The notes: generated from the sequence alone by a model not told the origin. 64,000 nucleotides of DNA from Pseudomonas graminis (GCF_900111735.1 NZ_FOHW01000010.1:62001-126000), one strand, 5' to 3'. Numbered from the stretch's first letter, positions 9,344 to 22,127 are shown. Made by a program: numbers and translations.

Positions 9344-12157
9344 TCAGACGAGGCGCGACAGCATGTCCCGCGCTTCGGTCTTCTGGCCATCGTCACCTTC
9401 GGCCACCACCTCATCAAGGATATCGCGAGCGCCATCGGCGTCACCCATCTCGATGTAGGCGCGGGCCAGGTCCAGTTTGGTGGCCGCTTCGTCCGTACCC
9501 GAGAGGAAGTCGAATTCCGGCTCGTCGTCCGCCAGCAGTGCGTCGTCTTCAGTGAAACGCGGCGACGCGTCCACCGGCTTGTCCAACGCCGTATCGAACG
9601 GCTTGGCAATCGGCGGCTGTTCCAGGCTCTGGGAGAGACGGTCCAGCTCGGCATTCACGTCGTCGATCTCTGACGCGAACGCCTCGGACGCTTGCTCGGT
9701 TTCCATCTCGTCAGCCAGGGAGAGATCGAAATCGGCAGGCAACTCGATGTCATCCTCCAGCCCAGGCTTGTCGGCGCCCAACGATGCAGGCTGTTCGAAC
9801 GGAGGCAGATCACGCAGATCGTCCTCCATCCCCAGCAAGTAATCGTCTTCTGCTTTCAACGCCGGCTGATCTTCCGCCAGGTTGAGGTCAAAATCGTCCA
9901 GATCGGCTGGTTCGGCGGGACCGGATGTCGCCTGCTGCTCGCGCAGAATCGCGTCGAAGTCCAGGTCATCGGATGCCGAGCCGGCGAACGGTGCGTCCAA
10001 GTCCAGATCGTCGAGGGCAGCGTTGTCCTGTGCCGCAGCGCGGTTGGGCGCAACAGCCGGGGGCTCACTGTCCAGATCATCCAGGCTCAGGTCAAAGGCG
10101 TTATCGAACTCTTCGTCCAGCGGCACCTCGGTCACCGTTTCTGCAACCGGAGCAGGTTGTGCGGGGACTTCAGGCTCGTCGTGGAGCAGTTCTTCAACGT
10201 ACTTTGCGTCCATTTCCGCCGCCAAAGCCGATGCTGCTGCTACCCCGGCTACCGCCGCAGCTGCTGCTGCCATGGACGGATAGCGAGATTTCAGTTCTTC
10301 GACTTCAGCGTGGTTCTTTCCCGTGGCCACCAGTTGCCGCTCCTGCGCGACAAACCCGGATTTGTTGTCCTGCTCGGCATAGACCTCCATGAGCTTGAGG
10401 CGCAGGTCGCTGCGCTGTGGCTCATGCTTGATCGCGTCTTCGAGAACGGCAGCAGCCTGATTCGTGCGGCCGTACGCAATGTGGATTTCAGCCTGAACGA
10501 GCGCGTCAGCCGGGTGTTCGCGGGCCGGCTCGGCGACGGTCGGCGACGGCGTCTTTGCGAGGGGCGCTGGCGTCTCCAGGCCTTCGAAACTGCTGGCAGG
10601 CATGTCCATGTCGGAGGCGAAGTCCGACTCTTCGGACAACGCGCGCGCCATCTGGCGGTGCCGTTCGGCTTCGATCAGCGCATTGCGTCGACGGGCCAGC
10701 AGCAACAGAAGCAGCAGCAATACCAACAGCGCGCCGCCACCGATCAGGCCCATAAGCATCGGGCTGGCGAGGATCTTGTCGAGGGCGCTGCGGTTGTCTT
10801 CATCAACCACCGGCTCCGTCGGAACGATCAGCGCTTGATCAGGCGTCGCACTGGTGACCGCCGCCCCATCAACCGGCAATGCGTCTTCAGGGGCGATTTC
10901 GTCGGGTGCCTTGCCGGCAACATCAGGCGCCGCGGCGCTCGGCACCACTTGGGCCTGCATCGCCGGGTTGGCGGCGTTGTTGGGATTGGTCACGCTGTTG
11001 GGGCTGACCGCGGGATTGGCAGGATTGGCGGCATCAGTGGGCGGCGGAACCGCTGCCCCAGAAGCCTGCATTTTCGCCAGTTGGTCATTTTTCAGTTGAA
11101 TCAAGCGCTGCAGCTTGTCGACCTGGCTTTGCAGGTCGGTCATGCGGCTTTTCAGCTCGGCATTGTCCCGACGCGTGGTGTCCAGGTTTTCCTGAGTAGT
11201 CGCCAACTGATTACTGATATCGGAGTTGTCGCCCGCTTTGCCTTTGGCACCCGCCTTGTTGGCAGAGACGAGGCTGAGATTATCCTTGGCGTCGATCTGC
11301 GACGGCGCGGCGCCCGCACGGTCACGACGGGTCGCATCGACCTGACGTGCGCCGCTCGGCAAGCGTCGGCCTTCGCGCCACGCGCGGTTCTGCTCGGCCA
11401 CTTCGGCCACTGCGCGAGGCTGAGCCAGCGCTGTTGATTCCTGCGGCGACGGCAGACGCAACACCTGACCTTTCTTCAAGCGGTTGATGTTGCCGGCAAT
11501 GAAAGCATCAGGGTTCAGCGCCTGGATCGCCAGCATGGTCTGCTGCACGGTCCCGCCATTCTTCACGCGCGCGGCAATTTCCCAGAGCGTGTCGTTATTG
11601 GCAGTGGTGTATTGGGTGAACTTGGGTTCCGGGGCCGGCGCCGGAGCAGGCGTCGAAGGCGCAGCGGCCGGTGTCTCGGCGGCAGGAGCCGGTGCAGGGG
11701 CGGCGCTCGGTGCCGTCGAAGGCAGTTGCGCGGCGGCCGCAGCGGCTTGCGGCGAGAACTTCGGCGGATCCAGCAACAGGCTGTACTCGCGCAGCGCACG
11801 GCCATTGGGCCAGAGCACTTGAACGAGGAACTTCACGTAGGGATCGCGGATAGGCTTGGTGGAGGTGATGCGCAACACGCTCCTGCCGCCCGGGTTGACG
11901 ACCGGGGTAAAGGTCAGGTCATCCAGGATCGCCACCCGGCCAACGCCGGCCTGTGCGAACTCCGCCGAGGTCGCCAGACTTGGCACCACCTGGGAGGCAT
12001 TGAGGTCCTGCACTTCTGTCAGCTCGATTTCGGCCAACAGCGGCTGATTCAGGGTCGACTTCACGGTCAGACCGCCGAGGCCAAGCGCTTGGGCCATTCC
12101 CGATGACAGCGCCGAAGCCGCAGCGATTGCTAAAACGAGTTTACGAACCTGAACCAT
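9344..12157 (-). CDS. fimV: FimV polar hub protein (LysM, TPR)
   Basis: 937 residues. A signal peptide ends near A25 and is followed by the FimV N-terminal domain, an Ala/Pro linker (137-178), a LysM peptidoglycan-binding domain (about 183-237), a coiled coil (about 313-365), one membrane segment (467-487), and a long acidic cytoplasmic part rich in Asp/Glu repeats ending in the FimV TPR-like motif. In P. aeruginosa FimV places type IV pilus and twitching components at the pole. The neighbours truA and the asd-like gene are conserved. Confidence 0.94.
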   Translation of the reverse strand: MVQVRKLVLAIAAASALSSGMAQALGLGGLTVKSTLNQPLLAEIELTEVQDLNASQVVPSLATSAEFAQAGVGRVAILDDLTFTPVVNPGGRSVLRITSTKPIRDPYVKFLVQVLWPNGRALREYSLLLDPPKFSPQAAAAAAQLPSTAPSAAPAPAPAAETPAAAPSTPAPAPAPEPKFTQYTTANNDTLWEIAARVKNGGTVQQTMLAIQALNPDAFIAGNINRLKKGQVLRLPSPQESTALAQPRAVAEVAEQNRAWREGRRLPSGARQVDATRRDRAGAAPSQIDAKDNLSLVSANKAGAKGKAGDNSDISNQLATTQENLDTTRRDNAELKSRMTDLQSQVDKLQRLIQLKNDQLAKMQASGAAVPPPTDAANPANPAVSPNSVTNPNNAANPAMQAQVVPSAAAPDVAGKAPDEIAPEDALPVDGAAVTSATPDQALIVPTEPVVDEDNRSALDKILASPMLMGLIGGGALLVLLLLLLLLARRRNALIEAERHRQMARALSEESDFASDMDMPASSFEGLETPAPLAKTPSPTVAEPAREHPADALVQAEIHIAYGRTNQAAAVLEDAIKHEPQRSDLRLKLMEVYAEQDNKSGFVAQERQLVATGKNHAEVEELKSRYPSMAAAAAAVAGVAAASALAAEMDAKYVEELLHDEPEVPAQPAPVAETVTEVPLDEEFDNAFDLSLDDLDSEPPAVAPNRAAAQDNAALDDLDLDAPFAGSASDDLDFDAILREQQATSGPAEPADLDDFDLNLAEDQPALKAEDDYLLGMEDDLRDLPPFEQPASLGADKPGLEDDIELPADFDLSLADEMETEQASEAFASEIDDVNAELDRLSQSLEQPPIAKPFDTALDKPVDASPRFTEDDALLADDEPEFDFLSGTDEAATKLDLARAYIEMGDADGARDILDEVVAEGDDGQKTEARDMLSRLV

Positions 12158-12273
12158 AGCCCATCCCTTGTTTGAAATTTCCCCGGCAATCGCGAAGATA
12201 ATGCCTGCTCGGGTGTAGGGCGTATCGACACGCCGCAGCTAGAATGATTCTTCGAATTGTGGGCAAGTATCTT

Positions 12274-13284
12274 TTACACAACGTCTTTTATCAACAACTC
12301 AGCCACCTGCACAGCGTTCAACGCTGCGCCCTTGCGCACATTATCCAGCGTGACCCAGAAATTCAGCTCACAACTGTCGTCAACGCCCCCGCGCAAACGT
12401 CCTACATAGACAGCATCCTGTCCTACGGCGTCGCCCACCGGCGTCGGGTAATCGCCAGCCTCAACCAGCTCGATGCCCTCGGCCGTTTCAAGCGCGGCAT
12501 TGACCGACTTGATGTCGACCGCCTCGCGGGTCTGCACCGACACGCTAAGGCTGTCGCCGAAGAACACCGGCACCTGAATGCAACTGACGCCGACCTTGAT
12601 TAAAGGCAGCGAGAGCAACTCGCGCAACTCGCTGACCAAACGTTTTTCCAGTGGCACATGACCCCCGGCGTCAGGCTTGCCCACTTGGGCCAGCACGTTG
12701 AACGCCATCTGCCGGTCAAACACCTTCGGCTCCAGCGGACGAACGTTGAGCAGTTCGGCCGTTTGCCGCGCCAGTTCGGTGACACCCTCTCGGCCCATGC
12801 TCGACACCGCCAGGCACGCCGTCACGGTGATTCGCTCGATGTTCAGCAGTGCGCGCAACGGCGCCAGCACCAGCGCGAGGGCGGCGGCGCTTGAACTCGG
12901 GCAGGCAACCTGCTGCGGTCCGGCCAGATCAGCCAGGCGGGCGCCGTTGACCTCGGGCACCACATTCGGCGCCTGCTCGACGGACAAGCCGGCGGACAGG
13001 TCGATCACCACACAACCGGCGGCTGTGGCGCGTTCGGCATAGCTGCGTGTCACGGCGGCGCCTGCTGCGAAGAAGGCAATCCCGGCCTTGCTGAAATCAA
13101 AGGCGTCGACTTCACGCACACGGACGTTCTTGCCACGGTACGGCACCGAACTGCCGGCCGATTCGACGCTGGCGAGCAGGTGCAAATCGCCGACCGGGAA
13201 GTCGCGTTCTTCGAGAATCTGCACGATGGTTTCGCCGACAGTACCGGTGGCGCCGATCACGGCGATATCAAAGGACTGACTCAT
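12274..13284 (-). CDS. USG-1-type aspartate-semialdehyde dehydrogenase homologue
   Basis: 336 residues with a Rossmann-fold start (IAVIGATGTVGE) and the overall architecture of Asd. Where true enzymes have the catalytic cysteine in an NPNC-type motif, this protein has CPSSS (128-132), so the cysteine position is S131. That is the hallmark of the USG-1 paralogue, so Asd activity is doubtful. ATG start with GAGG upstream. In P. aeruginosa the equivalent gene lies next to true asd; here asd is not adjacent. It sits upstream of fimV on the same strand. Confidence 0.88.
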   Translation of the reverse strand: MSQSFDIAVIGATGTVGETIVQILEERDFPVGDLHLLASVESAGSSVPYRGKNVRVREVDAFDFSKAGIAFFAAGAAVTRSYAERATAAGCVVIDLSAGLSVEQAPNVVPEVNGARLADLAGPQQVACPSSSAAALALVLAPLRALLNIERITVTACLAVSSMGREGVTELARQTAELLNVRPLEPKVFDRQMAFNVLAQVGKPDAGGHVPLEKRLVSELRELLSLPLIKVGVSCIQVPVFFGDSLSVSVQTREAVDIKSVNAALETAEGIELVEAGDYPTPVGDAVGQDAVYVGRLRGGVDDSCELNFWVTLDNVRKGAALNAVQVAELLIKDVV

Positions 13285-13381
13285 GGAAAAACCTCAGGAA
13301 AAATCGGGGGGCGGCACTTTAACTGCCCGGTGCCAGTCAGGCAATTGGCCGCAAGTGAGTAGCCACATTGAAAGGGATCGA

Positions 13382-13945
13382 TCAGGGCTCAAGACCGATG
13401 GGGAAGAATTCGCCACCGCTCCACACCCCCAGCCAGCGCTGGTCGTCGATTTCACGCACCACAGCAAGGTCGACCAACTGATAGAACACATTGCGGTGGA
13501 TCAGCGCTTCGAGGTTGTTGCGCACATGAACATAGGGCGCCGGCTCCTGGGTTTGCGGATCGAGGTCGATACGCAACGGGTGATCAGCCCCCGCCTCCAC
13601 CACGTCCTCGACGTTGGTGGTGAATCGCAGCAACTGCGACTCCCCGCTGCCTTCAACGTCCAGCAGCACCGCCACGAAAGGGGCGTCGTCGACCTTGATG
13701 CCGACCTTCTCCACCGGGGTGATCAGAAAGTAGTCGTCGCCGTCACGGCGAATGATGGTGGAAAACAGCCGCACCATCGGCTTGCGACCAATGGGCGTGC
13801 CCAGATAAAACCAGGTGCCATCGCGAGCGATGCGCATGTCGATGTCACCGCAGAAATCCGGGTTCCACAGGTGCACCGGCGGCAAGCCCTTGCCGCTCTT
13901 GGCAATCTGGGCCAACAGATCGTTGGCTTTGTCCTGCCCACTCAT
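13382..13945 (-). CDS. DUF1285 domain protein
   Basis: 187 residues, soluble, no membrane segment. The sequence DFCGDIDMRIARDGTWFYLG and the later KVGIKVDDAPF segment match the DUF1285 family, whose function is unknown. ATG start with GGAG upstream. It lies 10 bp downstream of the lipoprotein gene on the same strand, so the two are likely co-transcribed. Confidence 0.85.
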   Translation of the reverse strand: MSGQDKANDLLAQIAKSGKGLPPVHLWNPDFCGDIDMRIARDGTWFYLGTPIGRKPMVRLFSTIIRRDGDDYFLITPVEKVGIKVDDAPFVAVLLDVEGSGESQLLRFTTNVEDVVEAGADHPLRIDLDPQTQEPAPYVHVRNNLEALIHRNVFYQLVDLAVVREIDDQRWLGVWSGGEFFPIGLEP

Positions 13946-13955
13946 ACGCCACTCC

Positions 13956-14561
13956 TCAGCGGGCTTCGACGCCCAGCAAACCCCGAGCGTAAGCTTCCAT
14001 CGGGGGGCCTAGCAAATCCTCGGGTTTGGTGTCGTACAAAGTCAGCAGACCACCACGCAGGTGAATGCGTGCCGAATCGATGAGATAGCGGGTGTTGGTT
14101 TCGATCAGCATCAACTGGATAACGCCGTTGTCGATGCCGAGACGGTCAACCGCTTCCTGGTCCGACCACTCGTCAAACGTACCGATGCGGTCGTCGGCCT
14201 TGGCGAAACGGGTGTACAGCAGATAGTGCGCGCCAGCGGCCCGGGCCTCATTCATCGCGTCATCCAGACCTTCCGGGGCGCGAGCGCGGCGGACCATCGG
14301 GAAGTATTCGATAAACCCGTTGAAGGCTTCTTCGGCCACGACGTTGGACCGCGGGTAGGCACCGCCACGCGGAGCAAAGGCCCCTTGGGCGATATAGATG
14401 AACGAGTCGGGCTGCACGCGGAAGTTGTTCAACCGACGGGTCGAACTGTGATCCAGCAGCCCGGCGTCACTGAGCTCATCGTGAGCGCCTTGTGCCAGAT
14501 CGCTGACGTGCATGCAGCCACTCAACGCCAGTAGAGCCAGCAGTAAAACCAGGCTACGCAT
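13956..14561 (-). CDS. DUF4823 family lipoprotein
   Basis: 201 residues from the chosen ATG. The N-terminus MRSLVLLLALLALSGC is a lipoprotein signal with lipobox LSGC (Cys16). The start was chosen because GGAG lies six bases upstream; an ATG four codons earlier contains that ribosome binding site within its own codons. The mature protein matches the DUF4823 family as I remember it; function unknown. Probably anchored to the outer membrane (residue after Cys is Met, not Asp). Confidence 0.83.
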   Translation of the reverse strand: MRSLVLLLALLALSGCMHVSDLAQGAHDELSDAGLLDHSSTRRLNNFRVQPDSFIYIAQGAFAPRGGAYPRSNVVAEEAFNGFIEYFPMVRRARAPEGLDDAMNEARAAGAHYLLYTRFAKADDRIGTFDEWSDQEAVDRLGIDNGVIQLMLIETNTRYLIDSARIHLRGGLLTLYDTKPEDLLGPPMEAYARGLLGVEAR

Positions 14562-14677
14562 GTTTATCTCCAAAGTCCGGCGACGGAAAACCGGCGAATG
14601 GCCGGTTAATGCAGCTTTTGCGCCATGTCGGAGGTGGAGACTGTCTGGCTTGCCGAATCGGTTTTACATACCGCGCT

Positions 14678-15352
14678 TTACTCAGCCGCCGGATCGGGCC
14701 GGGCGTCGGGTTTGGCCTCGTGCGTATGATCGATATCACGCTTGCGCTTGTTGCCCATGCGCACGCCGATGTCCATCAGGAACTGGAAGAAACCTTCCTG
14801 ATCCTCGAGGACATTGCTCCAGAACGGCGAGTGGTACAACGCCACCGCGCCATGCACCAACGCCCAGGCGGCGCAGTAATGGAAATACGGCGGGACGTCT
14901 TCCAGCTTGCCTTCGGAGATCCGGCCTTTTATGAGCAAGGTCAGGTGTTCGAAGTTCGAGGCGCGGATCTTGTGCAGTTCCTCGACCAGCTCCGGGACCT
15001 GATTGCCCTTGACGACTTTCTCTTCGAGCCGGTCGAACAGGCGATAGCGCTGTGGGTCGCGCATGCGGAACTCAAAGTAGGCGCGGGACAGTGCTTCCTT
15101 GTCCTTGTCGACATCCGCCGAATGCAACAGCTCGTTCAGATCGCGCTCGTAGTCGAGCATCAGGCGAAGGTAAATCTCCGCCTTGGATTTGAAGTGCTTG
15201 TAGATGGTGCCTTTGCCGATACCCACGGCGTCCGCGATCATCTCGACGGTAACGCTGTCTTCGCCCTGTTCGAGGAACAGCTTGAGCGCGGTGTCGAGAA
15301 TCTCCTGCTCACGGCGGCGAAACTCACGGACTTTACGAGGTTCTTTCTGCAT
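14678..15352 (-). CDS. TetR family transcriptional regulator
   Basis: 224 residues. The N-terminal TetR helix-turn-helix spans about residues 16-60 (VTVEMIADAVGIGKGTIYK), followed by an all-helical ligand-binding domain and a charged C-terminal tail. It corresponds in position to PA2957 in P. aeruginosa. The target and ligand cannot be read from sequence. No clear Shine-Dalgarno was seen before the ATG. Confidence 0.9.
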   Translation of the reverse strand: MQKEPRKVREFRRREQEILDTALKLFLEQGEDSVTVEMIADAVGIGKGTIYKHFKSKAEIYLRLMLDYERDLNELLHSADVDKDKEALSRAYFEFRMRDPQRYRLFDRLEEKVVKGNQVPELVEELHKIRASNFEHLTLLIKGRISEGKLEDVPPYFHYCAAWALVHGAVALYHSPFWSNVLEDQEGFFQFLMDIGVRMGNKRKRDIDHTHEAKPDARPDPAAE

Positions 15353-15643
15353 AGGAGGGGACTGTGGATTCGGAAATCGGAAGCGGCATTATGCCTATCC
15401 CGCAGAAGAATGCACGGATCATCCGACCTGCATCCGTTTTCTGACGCATTTAGCCGTCAGCACGCAAAAAGGAAACGCACGAGGCCTTACCAGTCTTGTT
15501 TTTTGGCGGGATGGGGTGGGCGGTCAAAAATTCGGAGCATCCGTGGAATTGCGGTATCAGCAGCGCGTCAGGTATTCCAAAACTGTTTAAAAATCGTACA
15601 GCACGCGGCTGGACGCCTGCGAATTATAGCCAATACTTATATT

Positions 15644-15760
15644 CGCCAACGCAGCATCTCCCCCAAGTGCCAGCGTTGGTAAGGACACCTATGGATAGCG
15701 CGTCCTTGTTTACTCCTAATGGTCTTAACCCGGATTCACCCCCCAGAACCCGGGTTTTTT
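15644..15760 (+). ncRNA. rgsA: RgsA (P16) small regulatory RNA
   Basis: The gap between the tetR-type gene and tatD is where RgsA (PA2958.1) is encoded in P. aeruginosa. Here the plus strand carries an extended -10-like CAATACT (15631-15637) and, about 117 bases downstream, a GC hairpin AACCCGG/CCGGGTT followed by eight T. This size and position fit RgsA, an RpoS-dependent sRNA of about 120 nt linked to the Gac system and oxidative stress. The 5' end is inferred, not measured. No gene is seen in 15353-15643. Confidence 0.72.
15727..15760 (+). terminator. Rho-independent terminator of RgsA
   Basis: AACCCGG pairs with CCGGGTT across a C-rich loop of about 16 bases, followed directly by TTTTTTTT. 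It points rightward, opposite to both flanking protein genes, so it must end a plus-strand transcript. Confidence 0.8.
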
Positions 15761-15835
15761 TTGCCCGCGATTTGCGGAGCGTCAGGGCGTGGCAAGCATC
15801 AAAGATTGAAAGGCAGCGCCACGCTTCCGGGCGAA

Positions 15836-16621
15836 TCAGCCCTTGACGCGTGCCAGCGGGAACAGCCGCTTGAAGTTCTCGCTGGTCTGCTCGGCAAAAC
15901 GCTCGTAAGTCTCGCCACGGAGCATCGCCAGAAACTCGGCCACTTCACGCACGTACTGCGGCAGGTTGGGCTTGCCCCGATACGGGATCGGCGCCAGGTA
16001 AGGCGAGTCGGTCTCGACCAGCAGCCGGTCGGCAGGCACCTTGCTGGCGACGTCCCGCAGCGCGTCGGCGTTGCGGAAGGTGACGATGCCGGACAGCGAG
16101 ATATAGAACCCCAGATCCAGCGCGGCCTTGGCCATGTCCCAGTCTTCGGTGAAGCAATGCAGCACGCCCGCCTGAGGCAGCGCGGCCTCACGCAGCAGCT
16201 CCAGTGTGTCGGCCCGGGCACCACGGGTATGGACGATTACCGGCTTGCCGGTCACGTTGGCCGCTTGCAGATGAAGCCGGAACGAGGCCTGTTGCACCTC
16301 GGCTGCCTCAGGTTCGTAGTGATAATCCAGACCGGTTTCGCCGATGGCCACTACGCGCGGATGATTCAGCTCGCCGAGCAGCCACTCCAGCGCAGGCGCC
16401 TCGCCGGGCTTGAGGTCCAGCGGGTGAATACCGACCGAGCAGTCGACGTCGTCGTAGCGGTCAGCCAGCGCTTTTACGGCACCGGCATTTTCAGCGCTGA
16501 CGCCGATGCACAGAAAATGCCCGACGCCGCGCTCTCTCGCCGCTTGCAGGGCGTTATCGAGGGAGCCGTCGTGGGCGCTGAGGTCGAGGCGGTCAAGGTG
16601 GCAATGGGAATCTACAAGCAT
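15836..16621 (-). CDS. tatD: TatD family deoxyribonuclease/hydrolase
   Basis: 261 residues, metal-dependent amidohydrolase-fold nuclease. The metal-binding HCH (H6, H8) is in VDSHCHLDRL, with GETGLDYHYE in mid-protein and ETDSPYLAP near the C-terminus. It lies 15 bp downstream of pilZ at the end of the fab-tmk-holB cluster. Closest to the YcfH type by context (holB-pilZ-ycfH order). Confidence 0.92.
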   Translation of the reverse strand: MLVDSHCHLDRLDLSAHDGSLDNALQAARERGVGHFLCIGVSAENAGAVKALADRYDDVDCSVGIHPLDLKPGEAPALEWLLGELNHPRVVAIGETGLDYHYEPEAAEVQQASFRLHLQAANVTGKPVIVHTRGARADTLELLREAALPQAGVLHCFTEDWDMAKAALDLGFYISLSGIVTFRNADALRDVASKVPADRLLVETDSPYLAPIPYRGKPNLPQYVREVAEFLAMLRGETYERFAEQTSENFKRLFPLARVKG

Positions 16622-16636
16622 GGTGGCGGGGGCAAC

Positions 16637-16993
16637 TTACATCGTATGGGTAGGACGGTCGGATTTCAGAGCTCCGGCCAGGTAGTTTTCAATCATGTTG
16701 CGGGCGGTGTTGTCGCCATCGTTGAACTGCACGCCAACGCCAGCGGCGCGGTTCCCCTGAGCGCCCTTCGGCGTGATCCAGGTGACCTTGCCGGCAACCG
16801 GAATCTTTTCAGGCTCGTCCATCAGGTTGAGCAACATGAACACTTCATCGCCCAGCTTGTAGCTTTTGCTGGTGGGAATGAACAGGCCGCCGTTTTTGAT
16901 GAACGGCATGTACGCGGCGTACAGGACGGACTTGTCCTTGATGGTCAGGGACAGAATGCCGTTACGTGGACCTGGACTCAGTGGCACGCTCAT
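16637..16993 (-). CDS. pilZ: Type IV pilus assembly protein PilZ
   Basis: 118 residues, a single PilZ domain. The canonical cyclic-di-GMP motifs (RxxxR and D/NxSxxG) are absent, as in the founding PilZ of P. aeruginosa, which is needed for pilus formation and does not bind the nucleotide. ATG start with GAGGAA upstream. It lies between holB and tatD. Confidence 0.93.
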   Translation of the reverse strand: MSVPLSPGPRNGILSLTIKDKSVLYAAYMPFIKNGGLFIPTSKSYKLGDEVFMLLNLMDEPEKIPVAGKVTWITPKGAQGNRAAGVGVQFNDGDNTARNMIENYLAGALKSDRPTHTM

Positions 16994-17036
16994 CTCGTTT
17001 CCTCAGGCAATGCATGATGTCATGCAGATGGCCAGT

Positions 17037-19957
<2,921 letters not shown>

Positions 19958-19960
19958 GAA

Positions 19961-20779
19961 TCAGATATCCAGAAGCCCGCGAACAAGGTGTTGGAGTTTA
20001 CGGGTCAGCGGCCCAACCGGCCAGTTCAGATGCTCGACGCCACGCACGGGCCAGATGCCGTACACGCTGTTGCACACAAATACTTCATCGGCCTTTTGCA
20101 GGTCGGACATCTGCAGCTCCAGCTCGCGGGCTGGCATGTTCTCCCGCTCCGCCAGTGCCAAAATCTCGGCCCGCATCACACCGGCTACGCCACAGCGCCG
20201 CAGGTCCGGCGTCAGCAACACCCCGCCCTTGACCATAAACAGATTGCTGTGGACCGCTTCGACGATGCGCCCCGACACGTCCCGCATCAACCCTTCGGCG
20301 TAGTCGGCACTTTGCCATTCCCCACGGGCCATCACTTGCTCAAGACGATTAAGGTGCTTGAGCCCTGCCAACAGCGGCTGCTCGGCGAGACGGGTCTGAC
20401 AGGCGAACAGTTTGATGCCCTGCTCTGCATGACTTTCAGGGTAAGCCGGCAGCGGACCTGCCTGGAGGATGCGTCGCGGCAGCGCGTCAGAAACGGGCGC
20501 ATAGCCACGCACGCCGTCGCCCCGGGTGACGATGAGCTTCATCACGCCTTCACCCAATTGAGCGGCGAAGCGCCAGCACTCCTCCTCGACCAGCGCCAGA
20601 TCGAGATTCAACGCAAGGCGCTGCGCACCCAGTGCCAGACGCTGCAAATGACGCTGGAAGAGCAATGGCTGTCCGGCCTTGACGAGGACGGTCTCGAAGA
20701 GACCATCGCCGTACGCCAACCCCCGATCCTTGACGGCTAGGGAGTCAGCTGAAAGGCCATCGATCCAGCTCACGGTCAT
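19961..20779 (-). CDS. pabC: Aminodeoxychorismate lyase
   Basis: 272 residues, fold-type IV PLP enzyme that releases p-aminobenzoate from 4-amino-4-deoxychorismate. The PLP lysine is in [23 protein letters not shown] near the N-terminus is characteristic. The start overlaps the fabF stop as ATGA, so the two are translationally coupled. Confidence 0.94.
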   Translation of the reverse strand: MTVSWIDGLSADSLAVKDRGLAYGDGLFETVLVKAGQPLLFQRHLQRLALGAQRLALNLDLALVEEECWRFAAQLGEGVMKLIVTRGDGVRGYAPVSDALPRRILQAGPLPAYPESHAEQGIKLFACQTRLAEQPLLAGLKHLNRLEQVMARGEWQSADYAEGLMRDVSGRIVEAVHSNLFMVKGGVLLTPDLRRCGVAGVMRAEILALAERENMPARELELQMSDLQKADEVFVCNSVYGIWPVRGVEHLNWPVGPLTRKLQHLVRGLLDI

Positions 20780-22020
20780 TCGGCGTACCGGCGGAAGACC
20801 AGCGAGCCGTTGGTGCCACCGAAACCGAAGGAGTTGGAGATCACCACGTCGATCGGCATTTTGCGCGGCTCATGGGGAACGAAGTCCAGGTCGCAGCCTT
20901 CGTCCGGCTCGTCCAGGTTGATCGTCGGTGGCGCTACCTGATCCTTGATCGCCAGCACACTGAAAATCGCCTCGATTGCACCGGCGGCGCCCAGCAGATG
21001 GCCCGTCATCGACTTGGTCGAACTGACGGCCAGCTTGTAGGCGTGCTCGCCGAACACCTTCTTGATGGCGCTGACTTCAGCCAGATCGCCCGCAGGCGTC
21101 GAGGTGCCGTGGGCGTTGATGTATTGCACGTCTTCGGGACGGATCTTGGCATCGCGCAGGGCATTGGTGATACAGCGCGCAGCACCGGCGCCGTCATCGG
21201 GCGGCGAGGTCATGTGGAACGCGTCGCCGCTCATGCCGAAGCCGATCAGCTCGGCATAAATGGTCGCGCCACGCGCTTTGGCGTGCTCGAGTTCTTCGAG
21301 GACCATGGCGCCAGCACCGTTGGACAACACGAACCCGTCGCGGCCCTTGTCCCACGGACGGCTGGCGCGCTCAGGCTCATCGTTGCGGGTAGACAGCGCG
21401 CGCGAGGCGCCAAAGCCGCCCATGCCCAGACCGCAGGCCGCCATTTCAGCGCCGCCGGCAATCATCACGTCGGCTTCGTCGTAGGCGATGTTGCGCGCGG
21501 CCATGCCGATGCAGTGCGTGCTCGTCGTGCAAGCGGTGGCGATCGCGTAGTTGGGGCCCTGTGCGCCGAGATGGATCGACAGGAACCCGGAAATCATGTT
21601 GATGATCGACCCCGGTACGAAGAACGGGGAGATCTTGCCTGGGCCCTGCTCATGCATCAGCCGGCTGGTGTTCTCGATATTGGTGAGGCCCCCGATGCCC
21701 GATCCCATCGCTACGCCGACGCGCTCGCGATTGGTGTCGTCGATCTTGATACCGGAATTGCGCACGGCCTGAAAGCTGGCAGCCAGCCCGTACTGGATGA
21801 ACAGGTCGAGTCTGCGGGCCTCTTTGGCCGACAGGTATTCCTCGACGTTGAACCCCTTCACCGAACCGCCAAAGCGGGTGGTGTATTGGGACAGGTCCGT
21901 GTGTTCGATAGGCCCAATGCCACTCTGGCCAGCCAGAATGCCTTGCCAGGTGCTCGGCACATCCGTGCCCAAAGGCGTCAGCATACCCATACCGGTGACC
22001 ACGACGCGTCTACGCGACAC
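20776..22020 (-). CDS. fabF: 3-oxoacyl-ACP synthase II
   Basis: 414 residues, condensing enzyme of fatty acid elongation. The catalytic triad is C164 (TACTTSTHC) plus histidines in [11 protein letters not shown] and [15 protein letters not shown] start with AAGGAG upstream. It is preceded by acpP, from which a terminator hairpin separates it, and coupled to pabC downstream. Confidence 0.96.
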   Translation of the reverse strand: MSRRRVVVTGMGMLTPLGTDVPSTWQGILAGQSGIGPIEHTDLSQYTTRFGGSVKGFNVEEYLSAKEARRLDLFIQYGLAASFQAVRNSGIKIDDTNRERVGVAMGSGIGGLTNIENTSRLMHEQGPGKISPFFVPGSIINMISGFLSIHLGAQGPNYAIATACTTSTHCIGMAARNIAYDEADVMIAGGAEMAACGLGMGGFGASRALSTRNDEPERASRPWDKGRDGFVLSNGAGAMVLEELEHAKARGATIYAELIGFGMSGDAFHMTSPPDDGAGAARCITNALRDAKIRPEDVQYINAHGTSTPAGDLAEVSAIKKVFGEHAYKLAVSSTKSMTGHLLGAAGAIEAIFSVLAIKDQVAPPTINLDEPDEGCDLDFVPHEPRKMPIDVVISNSFGFGGTNGSLVFRRYAE

Positions 22021-22065
22021 AGGACTCTCCTTTCTTCTATTGATGAAACGCTGCCCTATTCAAAG

Positions 22066-22097
22066 AAAAAACCGCACGCCAGGGGCAGTGCGGTTTC
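22066..22097 (-). terminator. Terminator/attenuator between acpP and fabF
   Basis: Read leftward, AAACCGCAC pairs with GTGCGGTTT across a ten-base loop and runs into TTTCTTTG. It lies 30 bases after acpP and before fabF, so it would cut readthrough and let the acyl carrier protein be made in excess over FabF. Confidence 0.7.
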
Positions 22098-22127
22098 TCC
22101 AGGACAACAAACTACGATTACAAAATC

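Noticed and set aside
15353..15643. Possible small protein genes between tetR and rgsA
   Set aside because: The available frames have no ribosome binding site or protein-like composition; the region is better explained as promoter space for tetR and rgsA.
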